This document shows positions 43,378 through 54,463 of a DNA stretch of 64,000 nt, piece by piece. Positions within the stretch are counted from its first letter, which is position 1; each line of letters opens with the position of its first letter. The stretch is taken from contig NC_073627.1 in assembly GCF_029407905.1 (NCBI RefSeq), positions 47,609,001 through 47,673,000 on the forward strand. Reading direction: 5' to 3'. This DNA is from Bubalus kerabau (taxonomy: Eukaryota > Chordata > Mammalia > Artiodactyla > Bovidae). The notes beneath the pieces are model-generated. The model searched no databases. It was not told where the DNA came from and saw nothing but the letters and a program-made list of their open reading frames with translations. Both the position numbers and the translations under genes were made by a program.

Positions 43378-43561
43378 TTAAAAAATTATTTATTTGTCTG
43401 TTTTGGGTCTTGTTGCAGCACACAGGATCTTTCACTGTGGCATGAGAGCTCAGTAACTCTGTGATTGACATGTCAGATCTTAGCTCCTCGACCAGGGATC
43501 AAACACAGGTCCCCAGCATTGAAAGGTGGATTCTTAACAACTGGACCACCAGGAAGGTCCC
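43378..43561 (-). mobile_element. CHR-type SINE
   Basis: 'aaaaaattatttatttgtctg' tail, 'tcagatcttagctcctcgaccagggatcaaac' and 'caactggaccaccaggaaggtccc'. Confidence 0.88.
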
Positions 43562-43629
43562 CCAACCAATACTCTTGAACCATTATTATGTTTCAAGTTC
43601 TCACTAAATGAAGAATATGGAGAAGAAAC

Positions 43630-44000
43630 GTGCATTTATTGAACACATCAGTAGTGTTAGATAGTGTATGTACATCCCTCCAGTTAATTATTACTGTACA
43701 ACTAGGAGATAATTATTATACAACTCAATACTGTAGAGGAAGAAACCGAGGCCCTTTGAGATTGAATGACCTTCCCAAATCCCAAGTGAAAGTGAAAGTC
43801 GCTCAGTCATGTCCAGCTCTTTACAACCCCATGGACTATACAGTCCATGGAATTCTCCAGGCCAGAATACTGGAGTGGCTAGCCTTTCCCTTCTCCAGGG
43901 GATCTTCCCAACCCAGTGATCAAACCCAGGTCTCCTGGTTTGCAGGTGGATTCTTACCACAAAGGAAGCCCATCAGTGATTAAACGGCTGGGGATGTGAA
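43630..44000 (-). mobile_element. MIR SINE interrupted by a Bov-A2
   Basis: 'tgtagaggaagaaaccgaggccctttgagattgaatgaccttcccaaa' is reverse MIR; after the Bov-A2 a short piece ('gattaaacggctggggatgtgaac') may be its continuation. Confidence 0.6.
43788..43971 (-). mobile_element. Bov-A2-like SINE with palindromic signature
   Basis: 'gtgaaagtcgctcagtcatgtccagctc' to 'accacaaaggaagccc'. Contains 'ccatggactatacagtccatgg' (split here as CCATGGACTA / TACAGTCCATGG), the same subfamily form as at 9.8 kb. Confidence 0.92.
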
Positions 44001-44092
44001 CTCCATGAGACTGTGTGGATCATGGAGGCAGGGACTGCGTATCTTCTGTGTACTGTCTAGCTAGGGTGCCGCATGGTACCTGGCACATATGG
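44001..44092 (+). mobile_element. L2 LINE 3' end
   Basis: 'catggaggcagggactgcgtatcttctgtgtactgtctag...gtacctggcacatatgg' matches the L2 terminal order. Confidence 0.5.
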
Positions 44093-44188
44093 AAGGAGGA
44101 ACAGAAGGAAGAGGGGAATCAACTCAGTTCTGTCAGACACCAAAGTCAGTGGTCTATCAATGCACATTGTCTCTGGAGAGCACAGCAG

Positions 44189-44256
44189 ATATAGATACAG
44201 ATATAGATATAGATACATAGATACAGATATAGGTACAGATCGAGATCTAGATAGAC
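44189..44256. repeat. (GATATA/GATACA)n repeat
   Basis: 'gatatagatacagatatagatatag...' with drift at the right end; the related 'agatagataggtagatacag' continues after the Bov-tA at 44469. Confidence 0.9.
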
Positions 44257-44466
44257 CCTGATGGTTCAGTGTTTAAGAATTTATCTGAACACAGGAGATG
44301 TAGGAGATGCAGTTTCGATCCCTGGATCAAGAAGATCCCCTGGAATAGGAAAGGGCAACCCATTGCAGTATTCTTTCCTGGGAAATCCCATGGACAGAGG
44401 AGCCTGGTGGGCTACAGTCCATGGGGTCACAAAGAGTTAGACATGATTGAGGGACTGAGCACTGAA
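44257..44466 (+). mobile_element. Bov-tA SINE inserted in a GATA-type repeat
   Basis: 'ccctgatggttcagtgtttaagaattt' to 'gattgagggactgagcactgaactg'. Repeat units on both sides show the target was the simple repeat. Confidence 0.92.
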
Positions 44467-45960
44467 CTGAGATAGATAGGTAGATACAGAGAAACATATG
44501 AAATAGTTGGGGTAAAGAGTTGTTTAAGCATGTGCAAAAACAGCTTGATTAGAAAGTAGAAAGTTGGTTTCAAGAGTCTCAGTGGAGGTGGAGCAGAGGT
44601 ATTGTGGATGTTCAGAGGGGAGAGGAAACACCTCCAGCTGCAGGAATGAGGGGCTTCATGCCTCCATGAATTTGAGTCTTGAAGGATGAGTAGGAGTTGG
44701 ACACGCAGAGCTGTAGGGTGGGAGAGGATGTTCAGACAGAAAGAAATGGAGAGAATCAAAAACGACCTACCAGAGAGAGGATGGACCAATGGTCAGGGCA
44801 ATTGGTAGCCACTTGGATTGGAACCCCAGACTACGTGTTATCCTAGCAGGGTCCTGGAGATTCATCTGACGGAGCAGCCCCCTGTCTCATGAATGAGTGA
44901 GAGGTGTTCAGGGTAAAGGCAGTCCAGTTTGTGTGTTTGAGTGAGTGAGTGGGTACGTGTTTTGTGTGTGTGTGTGCATGCATGTGCTAATGGGAGTTTG
45001 AAACTTCCTTCTGAACCTAATTGGGAGCCAAGAAGCCCGAGTGGAAATTCATGTTTCTGAGGTAGGGCTGTCCGGTATGGGTGGGTCCACCATGAACCTC
45101 TATCAGAGCCCGTGGACATATATGCTGGCAGGTTCTGCAGCAAAAATGTGTGGTGTGGCTACCAGGCTGGGCATATTCTGGTGGGTAGGGGACTGAGACT
45201 TTGGCCTGTCCCTAGGAGGTTGGGTCAGATGTGGCACCAACAAAACTGATTTTGGGGATAGAAAGTACAACACAGGGGCTTGGGAGTTGGAGGGAGCCAG
45301 TCAAGGATAAGCGCTCTGATTTCACTTCTCTTTATTTGTCCCCTAGCAAACTCCTACCTGCCACCCCCAGGGGCACAGAGCACCTGGCCAGTGCCTGGGA
45401 GCTTGTCAAGGCTGTCGCTGAGTTGTCCCTCACTTCTCAAGTGAAACACCCCCTGAGAGTGGCAGGAACACAGGCCACAGACGCAAACAGCACAGTGGTT
45501 TTGGGATCATTGAATAATTAGAGCCAATGCACATCACGTTCATAGACAGGCTGCCTGGTGGCATCGCCAACGGCCAAATAGAAATTCACAGGGCTGTTGC
45601 AAGAGCCATGGGTGCCCAGAAAGAGAAGGCCTGTGGTAGAAAGATTCAGGGTTATTTTGATAAGAGCCTTCCACCGCAACATAAGAGTCCTGCCAAAGGC
45701 AACCATCACTTTCTGGTGAGGGGGTGACCATTTGACCTCCTCAAAAACCTGGCTGTTCCACTGATGCGGAGCCCTTGAGGTCAACTTCAGAGCAGGTAGT
45801 GTAGACAGCAGTCCACAGGATGGGATTCCAGGCACAGGGGGACACTGCGGATGGAGTGGAGATTCTGAATTTAGCATCTCTGCCAGCATGGCCCTAGAAG
45901 GTTTCCTGTTACCTGCCTAAGCGGTCTTGATTATGTCTTTCAATGTCTCTGGACCTTGGT
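44467..45960. other. single-copy DNA with faint old repeats
   Basis: 44560-44770 ('cttgaaggatgagtaggagtt') resembles an L2-age element. A TG-rich patch is at 44932-44988. Open frames on both strands at 45518-45889 have no domain I recognise. Confidence 0.35.
44932..44988. repeat. TG-rich simple repeat
   Basis: 'gtgtttgagtgagtgagtggg...tgtgtgtgtgtgcatgcatgtg'. Confidence 0.75.
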
Positions 45961-45969
45961 TTTCTACTC

Positions 45970-46460
45970 AAAAACATTCATTCAGCAAGCACCCATTGAG
46001 CACTTACTATATGTCAGGTGCTGAGTTAGGTACAAGGGCGTGGAAAGCAGAGAAAAATAAATGGTCTCTGCCCTCATGGAGCTTCCAGTCTAGTGGAAGT
46101 AAACAAATACTTGCACAAATAAGTGCATTGTTACACATAATAATAAATGCGATGAGGGAAAGAGTACTATGAGAGAACCCTTTAGGCTCAAGGATCAAGG
46201 AAGATCTCTTTGCAGAAGTGGCTGGGAGCAATACCTGAAGGATAAGTTACCAATCAGACTGGGGGAAGAGCTTGTGCAAAGAACCTGAGGAGGAGAACAG
46301 GGTAATATGTTTTAAGAACTGACATTAAGCCTGGGTGGCCAGAATGCAGTAGCAAGGGGCCAGATGGAGTGACATGAGGCTGGGGTTGGGGGACAGGAGA
46401 GGGGTTAGTGATGCCCATTGGCCATGAGAAGGATTTGGGACTTTTCCTGGTGACTGTTGG
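45970..46460. mobile_element. ancient LINE relic, L2-age
   Basis: 'cattcattcagcaagcacccattgagcacttactatatgtcaggtgctg', 'ctgccctcatggagcttccagtctagtgg', 'gaagagcttgtgcaaagaacctgaggagg' and 'gaggccattg' follow a well-known ancient repeat order. I believe it is L2-related but cannot fix the family or strand. Confidence 0.42.
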
Positions 46461-46957
46461 GAGGCCATTGTTCCATTTTGAACAGGAGTGTGGCCACTGG
46501 ATTCCCATGCTAAACATCAACAATAAGAGATGGAAAAAAGATGACAGAAACCACAAAAAAACTTGGAGCTATACACAGTCAGTTAAAAAAAGACTTGAAC
46601 AAGTATTTTTGCATTATCGAATCTATCTCATGGGAATAATCTTCTAGCAGAACAAAGAATTATGCACAAAAGATCAACACCACTCTGGCTGTGGTACGAA
46701 GAGAATAAACACTAAGAAGTCTTGCCTGCGTCCAAATTGAATGAGAGGAGGATATAAAAGAGCTCTGTAGGTGATAAGGGGGACCTGAAAGTGTCCCATC
46801 ATCCCACTCTCCATCAACTCCAACAGCACCTAAATAAAGTTTATCCCAGGAGTCTAAAAGCTTTATATCTATTAAAAAGGAAATCATCAAGGAGGGTCAT
46901 GCTTTGAATTAAGGAAGACAAAGGCAGAGTCTCACCCCAAAGGGACCAGAAGAGATG
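46461..46957. other. single-copy DNA, nothing recognised
   Basis: No repeat or gene supported. Confidence 0.35.
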
Positions 46958-47320
46958 CTTCTCAACCCTGGCTATACATTAGAGATAGCTGGTGTGGCAT
47001 ATATATATATATGATATATATATATATCATATATATATGTATATATTTATATGTTAAAACTGCAATATATATTTGTTGCTTTAAGTCAAATGTTTTCCCC
47101 AAAGCCTTATCTCCTGGCATACAAGCCCATATGCAGCCCCTCCCACAATGGATAGGACTACAGGGAGCTTTAAAAAATATTTACGCTCAAGTCCCATCCC
47201 CAAAGATTCTAATTCATTTGGTCTGGGGTAAAGTCCAAGCACTGGTACATTTAAAAGTCCTTGGATGACTGGGAGAAGGTGAAAACCCAGTTTAAGGACC
47301 AGAACCCTAGGTGGATAATT
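46958..47320 (+). mobile_element. MER5-like DNA transposon with an AT-repeat insertion
   Basis: Left end 'gatgcttctcaaccctggctatacattagagatagctgg'; right part 'gggagctttaaaaaatatttacgctcaagtcccatccccaaagattctaattcatttggtctgggg'. Between them about 150 bp of AT repeat plus unrelated sequence. Confidence 0.6.
46999..47052. repeat. (AT)n with perfect palindrome
   Basis: Contains ATGATATATATATATATCAT, its own reverse complement, flanked by more AT units; able to extrude as a hairpin or cruciform in principle. Confidence 0.9.
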
Positions 47321-48860
47321 TATCCTAGTGTTCACAGCTTTCAACCATGGAATTCCTTAATTTCCCTGAGGACACAAGCCCACAAGAAGGAAATCCAAAG
47401 CCCTTAGTTTAGGGGAAAAGAGATGTCTAGAGCCAGGTAGATAGATCCACTTTCTACAGACATTAACTTTGTCTCATGAACCCTCCCTTTGAATGAAGGT
47501 GTGCCTGACACCCAGTTCTCCACCGGCAAATAGTCCTTCTGCTTCCACCCACTCGCCTGTTACGTTTTCACGTTCCTGCCTCTGCATATGCTCTTTGAAA
47601 CTTACGAGCAATAAGGAAGACTGATTCTGAGAATCTTTGTGTGTCCTCGAATTTCCATGGCTCATGGGATACTGTTCCTGTCTCTCAACAATAGCTCAAG
47701 AGGCCCTACCCTCTCTTGGCTCTCTCTCATGCTATCTCCCTGATGAAATCGTCCATAAAATAATTACAATGATCGTAAAGGGAGTCTCAACAGATAGAAG
47801 ATACTGGTGGGATTATCAGATACCATGAGCTTGCCCCACCTCTCTTGGTGTTGCGTGTCAGGGTCGGTTGGCTGGTCTCTCTGACTGTCCTATGAATGGG
47901 CACTGGTACAAACTGGCATCTGTCTGTCATGGCAGAAGTGTTGATAGGCATTGAGCTCCTGTAATGTTCTACATGTAGGAGATATTGAATTTCACAAGAC
48001 TCTCTTCTTGTTCTCAAGGAGCTTTGAGCTTAGACAAATAAGGAAATGGATGATAGAGTGTGATGAGTGACTCCCTGGGGGCCTGTGTGAGCACTCATGA
48101 GACATCACACTTGGCTGGTGATATCTTTGGAGAGAGGAGATGCAATATTTCTGTTGCCTGGGCAAAGATAGAGGGACATCAACACAAGAGGAACAGCGGG
48201 TACGATGCACAGGTGCAGAAGCTTGAGGATTTTCAGGGAGTTATAAGTAGCTCCTTCTGGGTGGAGAGATTTTCCTGAGATCTATGGATCACAGAAGTGG
48301 CCTGTATGCATCTGGTGAGTAGCACCTCTTTAAAGGACTGTATACAAAAGGGACACAGTGAACAGAATTCATCATCAGCCAAATACATCCCTGACCCAAC
48401 TCCACTCCGTACACAGATCCTACTCTTTTTTTTTCACAGCCCAAGTATTAGCCTCCCCTTCAGTGCCCCAGCCTCATGTTTCCTCCAGCCCCCGTTTCCA
48501 GAACAAGGACTGTAATTTGCTTTCTCCTGTGCTGCCTGGCCTACTGACATCCTGTCTCCTGGCTGCTCTCTTCCTCCTGTTTCCTGCCTACATCTTGTTC
48601 AAACTGGCCTCTGTGTGATCACCCTTTCTGACTCTCAGACAGGTTTCAGGGCATTCTCTTATGAACTGAATACACAGGCAGCCTTAGCATCTACAAGTGC
48701 CTTTTGGGACCAGATGCTTTGCAGAGGAAGTCTGCAAATCTAGAAGGGGCATAGGTATTAAGAGTAGGGCACCTGGGGTTTAGAATGGAGGAAATGTGGT
48801 GGGGCCACATTTGCACAAAATCCTGTGTGAGGAGGCAAGGGGCTCCTGATACTCCCTACG
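47321..48860. other. repeat-poor single-copy DNA
   Basis: About 1.5 kb. 47960-48240 may hold an unassigned ancient repeat ('tctcaaggagctttgagcttagacaaataagg'). No gene supported. Confidence 0.38.
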
Positions 48861-48870
48861 TCCTGTCACT

Positions 48871-49090
48871 ATGCATGCATCCATGCTAAGTCACTTCACT
48901 CATGTCCAACTCTTTGAGACCTTATGGCCAGGTTCCTTTGTTTATGGGGTTCTCCAGGCAAGGATACTGGAGGGAGTGGGTTGCCATGCTCTCCTCCAGG
49001 GGATCTTCCCCAGCCAGGGATCAAACCTGCATTTCCTGCAGCTTCTGCTTTGCAGGCAGATTCTTTACCACTGAGCCACCGGGGAAGCCC
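48871..49090 (-). mobile_element. Bov-A2 SINE with perfect target-site duplication
   Basis: 'gctaagtcacttcactcatgtccaactc' to 'gagccaccggggaagccc', with a small internal duplication ('ggagggagtggg'). Flanked by TCCTGTCACT at 48861-48870 and 49091-49100. Confidence 0.96.
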
Positions 49091-49298
49091 TCCTGTCACT
49101 GACTAAAACAAAAGTCATAGTGTGGATGTCTCCTTGTAGATGTAGGGCCAGGAAGATGGTGTGACTAAGTCAAGGGGTCAGTGAAACAGTGAAGAAGGAA
49201 GGGCCACAGCAAAGGGGAGCTCATGGTTCTTCTAGTGAAGGATGCTGCCACCTCACTCCAGCCACATGAGAATGTGGTGATGCAGGAATAACCAGACA

Positions 49299-49492
49299 CG
49301 AGACTTCCCTGGCCACCCAGTTGGTTAAAGTTTCCAGTGCAGGGGGTGTGGGTCTGATCCCTGGTTGGGGAGCTAGGATCCCACATGCCTTGCGGCCAAA
49401 ACACCAAAACATAAAACAGAAGCAATATTGTAACAAATTCAATAAAGACTTGAAAAATTGAAAAATAGTCCACATCAAAAAAAAAAAGAAAA
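49299..49492 (+). mobile_element. CHR-type SINE with 13-bp target-site duplication
   Basis: 'agacttccctggccacccagttgg', 'aggatcccacatgccttgcggcc', tail 'caaattcaataaagacttg...catc(a)n'. Flanked by GAATAACCAGACA at 49286-49298 and 49493-49505. Same tail type as the 9.5 and 59.6 kb copies. Confidence 0.95.
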
Positions 49493-49505
49493 GAATAACC
49501 AGACA

Positions 49506-50439
49506 TTGGAACTTTTCAAGATAAGTTTCATATCTGGATTTTAATGGAAAAGAGTTGGCAGTTCAAATAAAAACAAACAAAAACTACCTAAACGTAGAAA
49601 AAGGGCAGTATGGTGTTGAATTTCACTGATTTTCCACAAAAATATGAATGGAATGACTAAGACTGACACCCTCCCCCTTGCAAGCCATTGACAATTAGTG
49701 ACAAAATATCCCTTGAATGTGAAAAACACAAGTGGCTGGGGACAGACCACCACCAAGTCCAAGCCCTGCATAGTCCGGGCATCTGTGTGGGGGGAGCCAA
49801 GGGGAACAGTGAGGTACCTGATGGACCTGAGAAAAGAAGAACCCACACAGAGCTGATGGATACTCACTGGGGAGTGCAGGAGTAGGGGAGGAGTTCGAAA
49901 AGAGCAGGTGAAACTGGGAACTGTTCTGCGCAATCCACAAATGGGTGACCACATGCAAGGCGGTCTGTGCAAGGTCTAAAGGAAGAAGCAGTTCAGATCA
50001 CGTGAATACTCCAAGCTGATCAGCCAGGATCCTTAATCCAGGTCCACACACTGATGAGAGAGTGCTGGGTGTGGGAACGATATTGAATACGATGGGGATA
50101 CCAGAATCAAAAGAAAAAAGAAGGTCCGTGTGAAAATGGGTAGGGAAAGAGAGTAAATCTCAGAAAGCAAGCTGCCATATTTTTAAATACTACACAAAAC
50201 AGCCAAAGAGGGAGTTCTGTAAAGTTCAAAAACTACCCTGAACCAGGACTCTCATAAACACCAGGAAAACTGTGTTCATGTAAAAATAAACCTCATAAAA
50301 ACATCCAGGACAAAACCCACACAAATTTATAAGAACAAAGAGAATAAGGTACAAAATAACTTCTTTAAGACAGTGAAAGAATGCCAGAAAAACAAATGAG
50401 AAGTGTACTATTTCAAAATGAGCTAAAAGACACCGGTGG
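49506..50439. other. single-copy and A-rich DNA
   Basis: The first 450 bases show no repeat; the 143-codon reverse frame at 49541-49972 has no domain I recognise. 50200-50430 is A-rich and may belong to an old LINE. Confidence 0.4.
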
Positions 50440-50628
50440 TGATGGTTTAGTCGCTAAGTCGTGTCCGACTCGGCAACCCCATGGACTGTAGCTGGCCAGG
50501 CTCCTCTGTCCGTGGGATTTTCCAGGCAAGAATACTGGAGTGGATTGCCGTTTCCTTCTCCAGGGGATCTTCCTGGGTCTCCTGCATTGCAAGCAGATTC
50601 TTTACTGACTGAGCTATGAGGGAAACCC
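50440..50628 (-). mobile_element. Bov-A2 SINE with small internal deletion
   Basis: 'ggtttagtcgctaagtcgtgtccgactcggc' lacks the usual 'tttgcga'; another gap follows 'ggggatcttcctgggtctcc'. Ends 'tgactgagctatgagggaaaccc'. Confidence 0.93.
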
Positions 50629-51067
50629 AAAAGATACTAAGAAAATGATACAAGCATCAAAAATTGAGACTAATAATAATAAAATCCTCAAAGATTATTT
50701 GACAATCACAGGAATGATTTGGAAAGAAAGCTGCCCTTTCCGAAATGAAGATCAAAACTAGAAGGAACACAAGAGTAAATAAATATAATAAATAATGCCT
50801 TAAGAATGAAAGAAGGTAAAAAGGAAGAAACTTTTAAGAACTGAAAGGAAGCGAAAAAAAGAGATCAAAGGAATTGAGAGAAAATTAAAATAACGAACAA
50901 AGAGATAAACTATCCCGTATATAATGATAAAGGTCCCTGAAATAAAAAATAGCCAAAGAAGAAAACTTTCTAGAAACAGCATTACTACTACAAATAGTAA
51001 TAATTAACAATGAAATATCTGAAATTACACATGAAAGAACACAGGCACACAGTGTATCTGAAAAATT
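50629..51067. other. A-rich DNA, probable LINE-derived
   Basis: Lysine/asparagine-type A-rich composition on the forward strand ('gagatcaaaggaattgagagaaaattaaaataacg'); resembles HAL1/L1-like elements but I cannot confirm it. Confidence 0.38.
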
Positions 51068-51337
51068 AAAGTGAAAGTGAAGTCGCTCAGTGGTGTCTGA
51101 CTCTGTGTGACCCCATAGACGGCAGCCCACCAGGCTCCCCGTCCCTGGGATTCTCCAGGCAAGAACACTGGAGTGGGTTGCCCTTTCCTTCTCCAATGCG
51201 TGAAAGTGAAAAGTCAAAGTGAAGTCGCTCAGTCGTGTCTGACTCTTTGCGACCCCATGGACTGCACCCCACCAGGCTCCTCTGTCCATGGGATTTTCCA
51301 GGCAAGAGTACTGGAGTGGGGTGCCATTGCCTTCTCT
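51068..51337 (-). mobile_element. Bov-A2 SINE (dimer)
   Basis: 'agtgaaagtgaagtcgctcagtggtgtctgactctgtgtgacc', linker 'gaaaagtcaaagtgaagtcgctcagtcgtgtctgac', second monomer to 'gccattgccttctctg'. Little diverged, CpGs kept. Confidence 0.95.
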
Positions 51338-51361
51338 GAAAAAAAAAAAAAAAAAAAAAAA
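51338..51361. repeat. poly-A run
   Basis: About 23 A residues directly after the Bov-A2. Confidence 0.95.
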
Positions 51362-51479
51362 CTAAAAATTAAAACTCCATGACAAATAGCAAGACATAGT
51401 CTGGTAAAATTGCTATACTTTAAGAAGAAATGATTTTTTTTTTCCCCCAAAAGCAGAAACCTGCTTAGCCATCTAGCCA

Positions 51480-52000
51480 AAAAGAAGCAGCAGCTTTTAT
51501 GGAAAAGAAAAATTAGGTTATCATCAGACTTTCTTACAACAGTGGTCTATGATAGAAGGAACTGAAGTAACATTTTTAAGATATTGAAGGAAAGAAAATA
51601 TAATCCAAGAGGTTTATGTCCAGAAAATCTGACTTTCATGTAGAAAGAGCACAGATAACTATTATAAGCATGCAATAACTTAAGGAATATTATCCTTATA
51701 AGCTTTTCTTTTGAGATTTACTAGATAATAAGCTCCAGATAAGCAAAATTACTAAAAAGACTTTGATGTTAAGGATCAGTGGTGATCATTAGATACATAG
51801 CTACTTATAAAATTAATAATGAATGAGGATTAAAGGAAGTGAGTACAGTATGCAATGACTGTGGAATCTGAAAATATCAATATAGCACAACTACAGCAAT
51901 TCAGGGGACAACGAGAGGAACGCGGGCAGATTTCTTTCTAATTATTTTCACTAATCATGTTCCCATTGGTAGTATTTATATTACTTTTCTGAGACAGCTG
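51480..52000 (+). mobile_element. A-rich ancient LINE-like segment
   Basis: 'aagatattgaaggaaagaaaatataatccaagaggtttatgtccagaaaatctgac' recalls the ORF1-to-ORF2 region of old L1/HAL1 elements. Family not certain. Confidence 0.42.
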
Positions 52001-52113
52001 TGTGGGTAATCTGAGATAAAGCAAGTAATTAATCATGAGAGGTTCCAATCATATCATCTCCTGCATCTTCAAGGAACCAGGACACTCAGTTTGGAAGAAA
52101 GTAGACACAAATG

Positions 52114-52329
52114 TCGGGCTTCCCAGGTGGCGCTAGTGGTAAACAATCTGGCTGCCAATGCAGGAGACGTGGGTTCGATCCCTGGGGTGGGAAGATCCCT
52201 TGGAGGAGGGCAGGGCAACCCACTCCAGTATTCTTGCCTGGAGAATCCCGTGGACAGAGGAGCCTGGTGGGCTACAGTCCATAGGGTCGCAAAGGGTAGG
52301 ACACAACTGAAGCTACTTAGCACGCAGGC
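52114..52329 (+). mobile_element. Bov-tA SINE with target-site duplication
   Basis: 'cgggcttcccaggtggcgctagtgg' to 'gctacttagcacgcaggc'. Flanked by AGACACAAATG (52103-52113) and AGACATAAATG (52330-52340). Confidence 0.95.
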
Positions 52330-52635
52330 AGACATAAATGCAACAGGGAAGAGATTAGGTAAAACCCGTTATTTCTGTATTTGAATGGAAAGTATCAATA
52401 TCTGTACAGTATATATATTTTCTAGCTTTGTCCACTGAAAAGAACTAGAAATAATGACCAACCCAGAAGCAATGAGCATTCCTAGTACTGAGACCATGGT
52501 CTTGAAAAATCATTTCCCACTAGAAGAAATCTGGGACTCCTGAGAAATGGCAGATTTCAGATCTGAGGCTAGAAATGTCCAAGATAAATCTGGAATATTT
52601 TTCATCCTAGATGGTAAAGAAGTTATCAAAGATCA

Positions 52636-52815
52636 CTCAGTCAGTCAGTTCAGTCACTCAGTCATGTCCAACTCTTTGCGATCCCATGAATTGCAGCACG
52701 CCAGGCCTCCCTGTCCATCATCAACTCCCGGAGTTCACTCAAACTCACGTCCATTGAGTTGGTGATGCCATCCAGCCATCTCATCCTCTGTCTTTCCCTT
52801 TTCCTCCTGCCCCTA
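52636..52815 (-). mobile_element. BovB LINE 3' fragment
   Basis: 'cactcagtcagtcagttcagtcactc' to 'cttttcctcctgcccctag'. About 180 bp. Confidence 0.92.
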
Positions 52816-53005
52816 GAATTGTGTTAAAGGATGCAGGAGCTAACTTAAAGATCTTCCACTCCCAAAGATGAGTCTATTTAATTTTAAATAAGAATAATCA
52901 TTAAAATGGATTAAACCTATCAGTTTATTTAAACACTTGTGTTCACAATCATTTACATAGCTATGTATTTAAAATATATAAACATAGAATATATATTTAA
53001 TAAAT

Positions 53006-53218
53006 GCGTGTGTGCTCAGTCGCGTCCAACTCTTTGCGACCCCATGGACAGTAGCCCACTAGACTCCTCTATCCATGGGATTTCCCAGGCAAGAATACTG
53101 GAGTGGGTTGCCATTTCCTATTCCAGAAGATTCTGCCCATCTAGGGATCAAACCCTCGTCTCCTACATTTCTTACATTGGCAGACAGATTCTTTACCACT
53201 GAGCCACCTAGGAAGCCC
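53006..53218 (-). mobile_element. Bov-A2 SINE with 13-bp target-site duplication
   Basis: 'gcgtgtgtgctcagtcgcgtcc' to 'gagccacctaggaagccc'. Flanked by ATATTTAATAAAT at 52993-53005 and 53219-53231. Confidence 0.96.
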
Positions 53219-53247
53219 ATATTTAATAAATACTATAAAGAATTGGT

Positions 53248-53526
53248 AGAAGGCAATGGCACCCCACTCCAGTACTCTTGCCTGGAAAATCCCATGGGCG
53301 GAGGAGCCTGGTAGGCTGCAGTCCATGGGGTCGCTAAGAGTCGGACATGACTGAGCGACTTCACTTTCCCTTTTCACTTTCATGCTTTGGAGAAGGAAAT
53401 GGCAACCCACTCCAGTGTTCTTGCCTGGAGAATCCCAGGGACGGGGGAGCCTGGTGGGCTGCGGTCTATGGGGTCACACAGAGTCGGACACGACTGAAGC
53501 GACTTAGCAGCAGCAGCAGCAGCAGC
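53248..53526 (+). mobile_element. Bov-A2 SINE (dimer), opposite orientation, 13-bp duplication
   Basis: Two monomers separated by 'cttcactttcccttttcactttcatgctttgg', ending in (CAG)7 at about 53505-53526. Flanked by ATAAAGAATTGGT at 53235-53247 and 53527-53539. Lies 29 bases from the reverse copy. Confidence 0.96.
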
Positions 53527-53539
53527 ATAAAGAATTGGT

Positions 53540-54245
53540 CAGTTTGGGGAAATGATAGGAAACCAGTTTATTATTTTGAATCTGATAAAGAAAGAGGATG
53601 GATCAGGCATTTATCCTGCCTTCCCTATCTGAACTATAGGGAAAGTATCTCTTTATAACAGTATTCCAACTAACAAATGGAAAAGAAATGATGGCATTGG
53701 AGTATTACCGTTTATTGTTTATATCCTTTAACAAGTGGTTGAATCTAGACAATGGGCAGCAGTGGCTGCTAGCATCATAAACAGGAAACAGGGCATGAGT
53801 TGCCTTCTGATGTACCCCTTGTCATCTGGCCAAACGGGTCAAACCTGAGTGCAATCAGGCTTCCAGGTCCAGTTGCCCATTTGTGGAAAATTTAGGAGAC
53901 ATGAAAGAGCAGTCAGCAAAGCCAAGACAGAAGGAAATTCAGAACGAGCGATGCAGATTCTTCAACAGATAAATTGTTAGAAAAAGAAAGGGATGAAGGG
54001 TAACCTGCAATGCTTTAAAATACCTGCCAACTTTTAAAAACTATAGTCACTAGAGATGTACCCTTGGGTGATCAAGCTGTAAAGAAAGCACAAAGAATTA
54101 TGTACTATAAATATCAGAATAGAATTAGTTTGGGAGGAGAGAAGAGGCTGTAATTGAAAAGGGGCACAGGGAAGGAGCTTCTGGGGATGTTGGCAAAGCT
54201 CTATTTCTTGACCTGGGTGGTGGTTAAGGGGGTCATATAATAACA
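53540..54245. other. single-copy DNA, nothing recognised
   Basis: AT-rich, no repeat or gene I can support. Confidence 0.4.
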
Positions 54246-54307
54246 TTGGATTGGCCAAAAAGATCATTTGGGTTTTTCCATCTTATAGAACTTTTTGACC
54301 AACCCAA
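54246..54307. mobile_element. mariner-type miniature element (62 bp)
   Basis: Left end TTGGATTGGCCAAAAAG and right end CTTTTTGACCAACCCAA are near-perfect inverted repeats of 17 bp, the terminal form of mammalian mariner elements. Only about 28 bp lie between them. Right flank begins TA; the left flank is CA, consistent with a mutated TA target duplication. Confidence 0.85.
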
Positions 54308-54359
54308 TAATATAATAATAATTTCTTCAAGCTATACATTTATTTTGTGTGATTTCCTG

Positions 54360-54438
54360 TATTTTGTTTATATTAATATAATAATATATGATATATTATA
54401 TATAATAATTATATATATAATATAATATAAATAAAACA
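54360..54438. repeat. AT-rich low-complexity tract
   Basis: 'attaatataataatatatgatatattatatataataattatatatataatataata'. Confidence 0.9.
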
Positions 54439-54463
54439 GTTTTTTAAAAACTCATATATGTAT

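Noticed and set aside
45518..45889. Open frames on both strands (123 and 66 codons)
   Set aside because: Both strands open over the same bases indicates low stop density; no protein recognised.
49541..49972. 143-codon reverse frame
   Set aside because: Longest frame not clearly inside a recognised repeat, but composition is irregular, overlapping frames are also open, and I recognise no domain.
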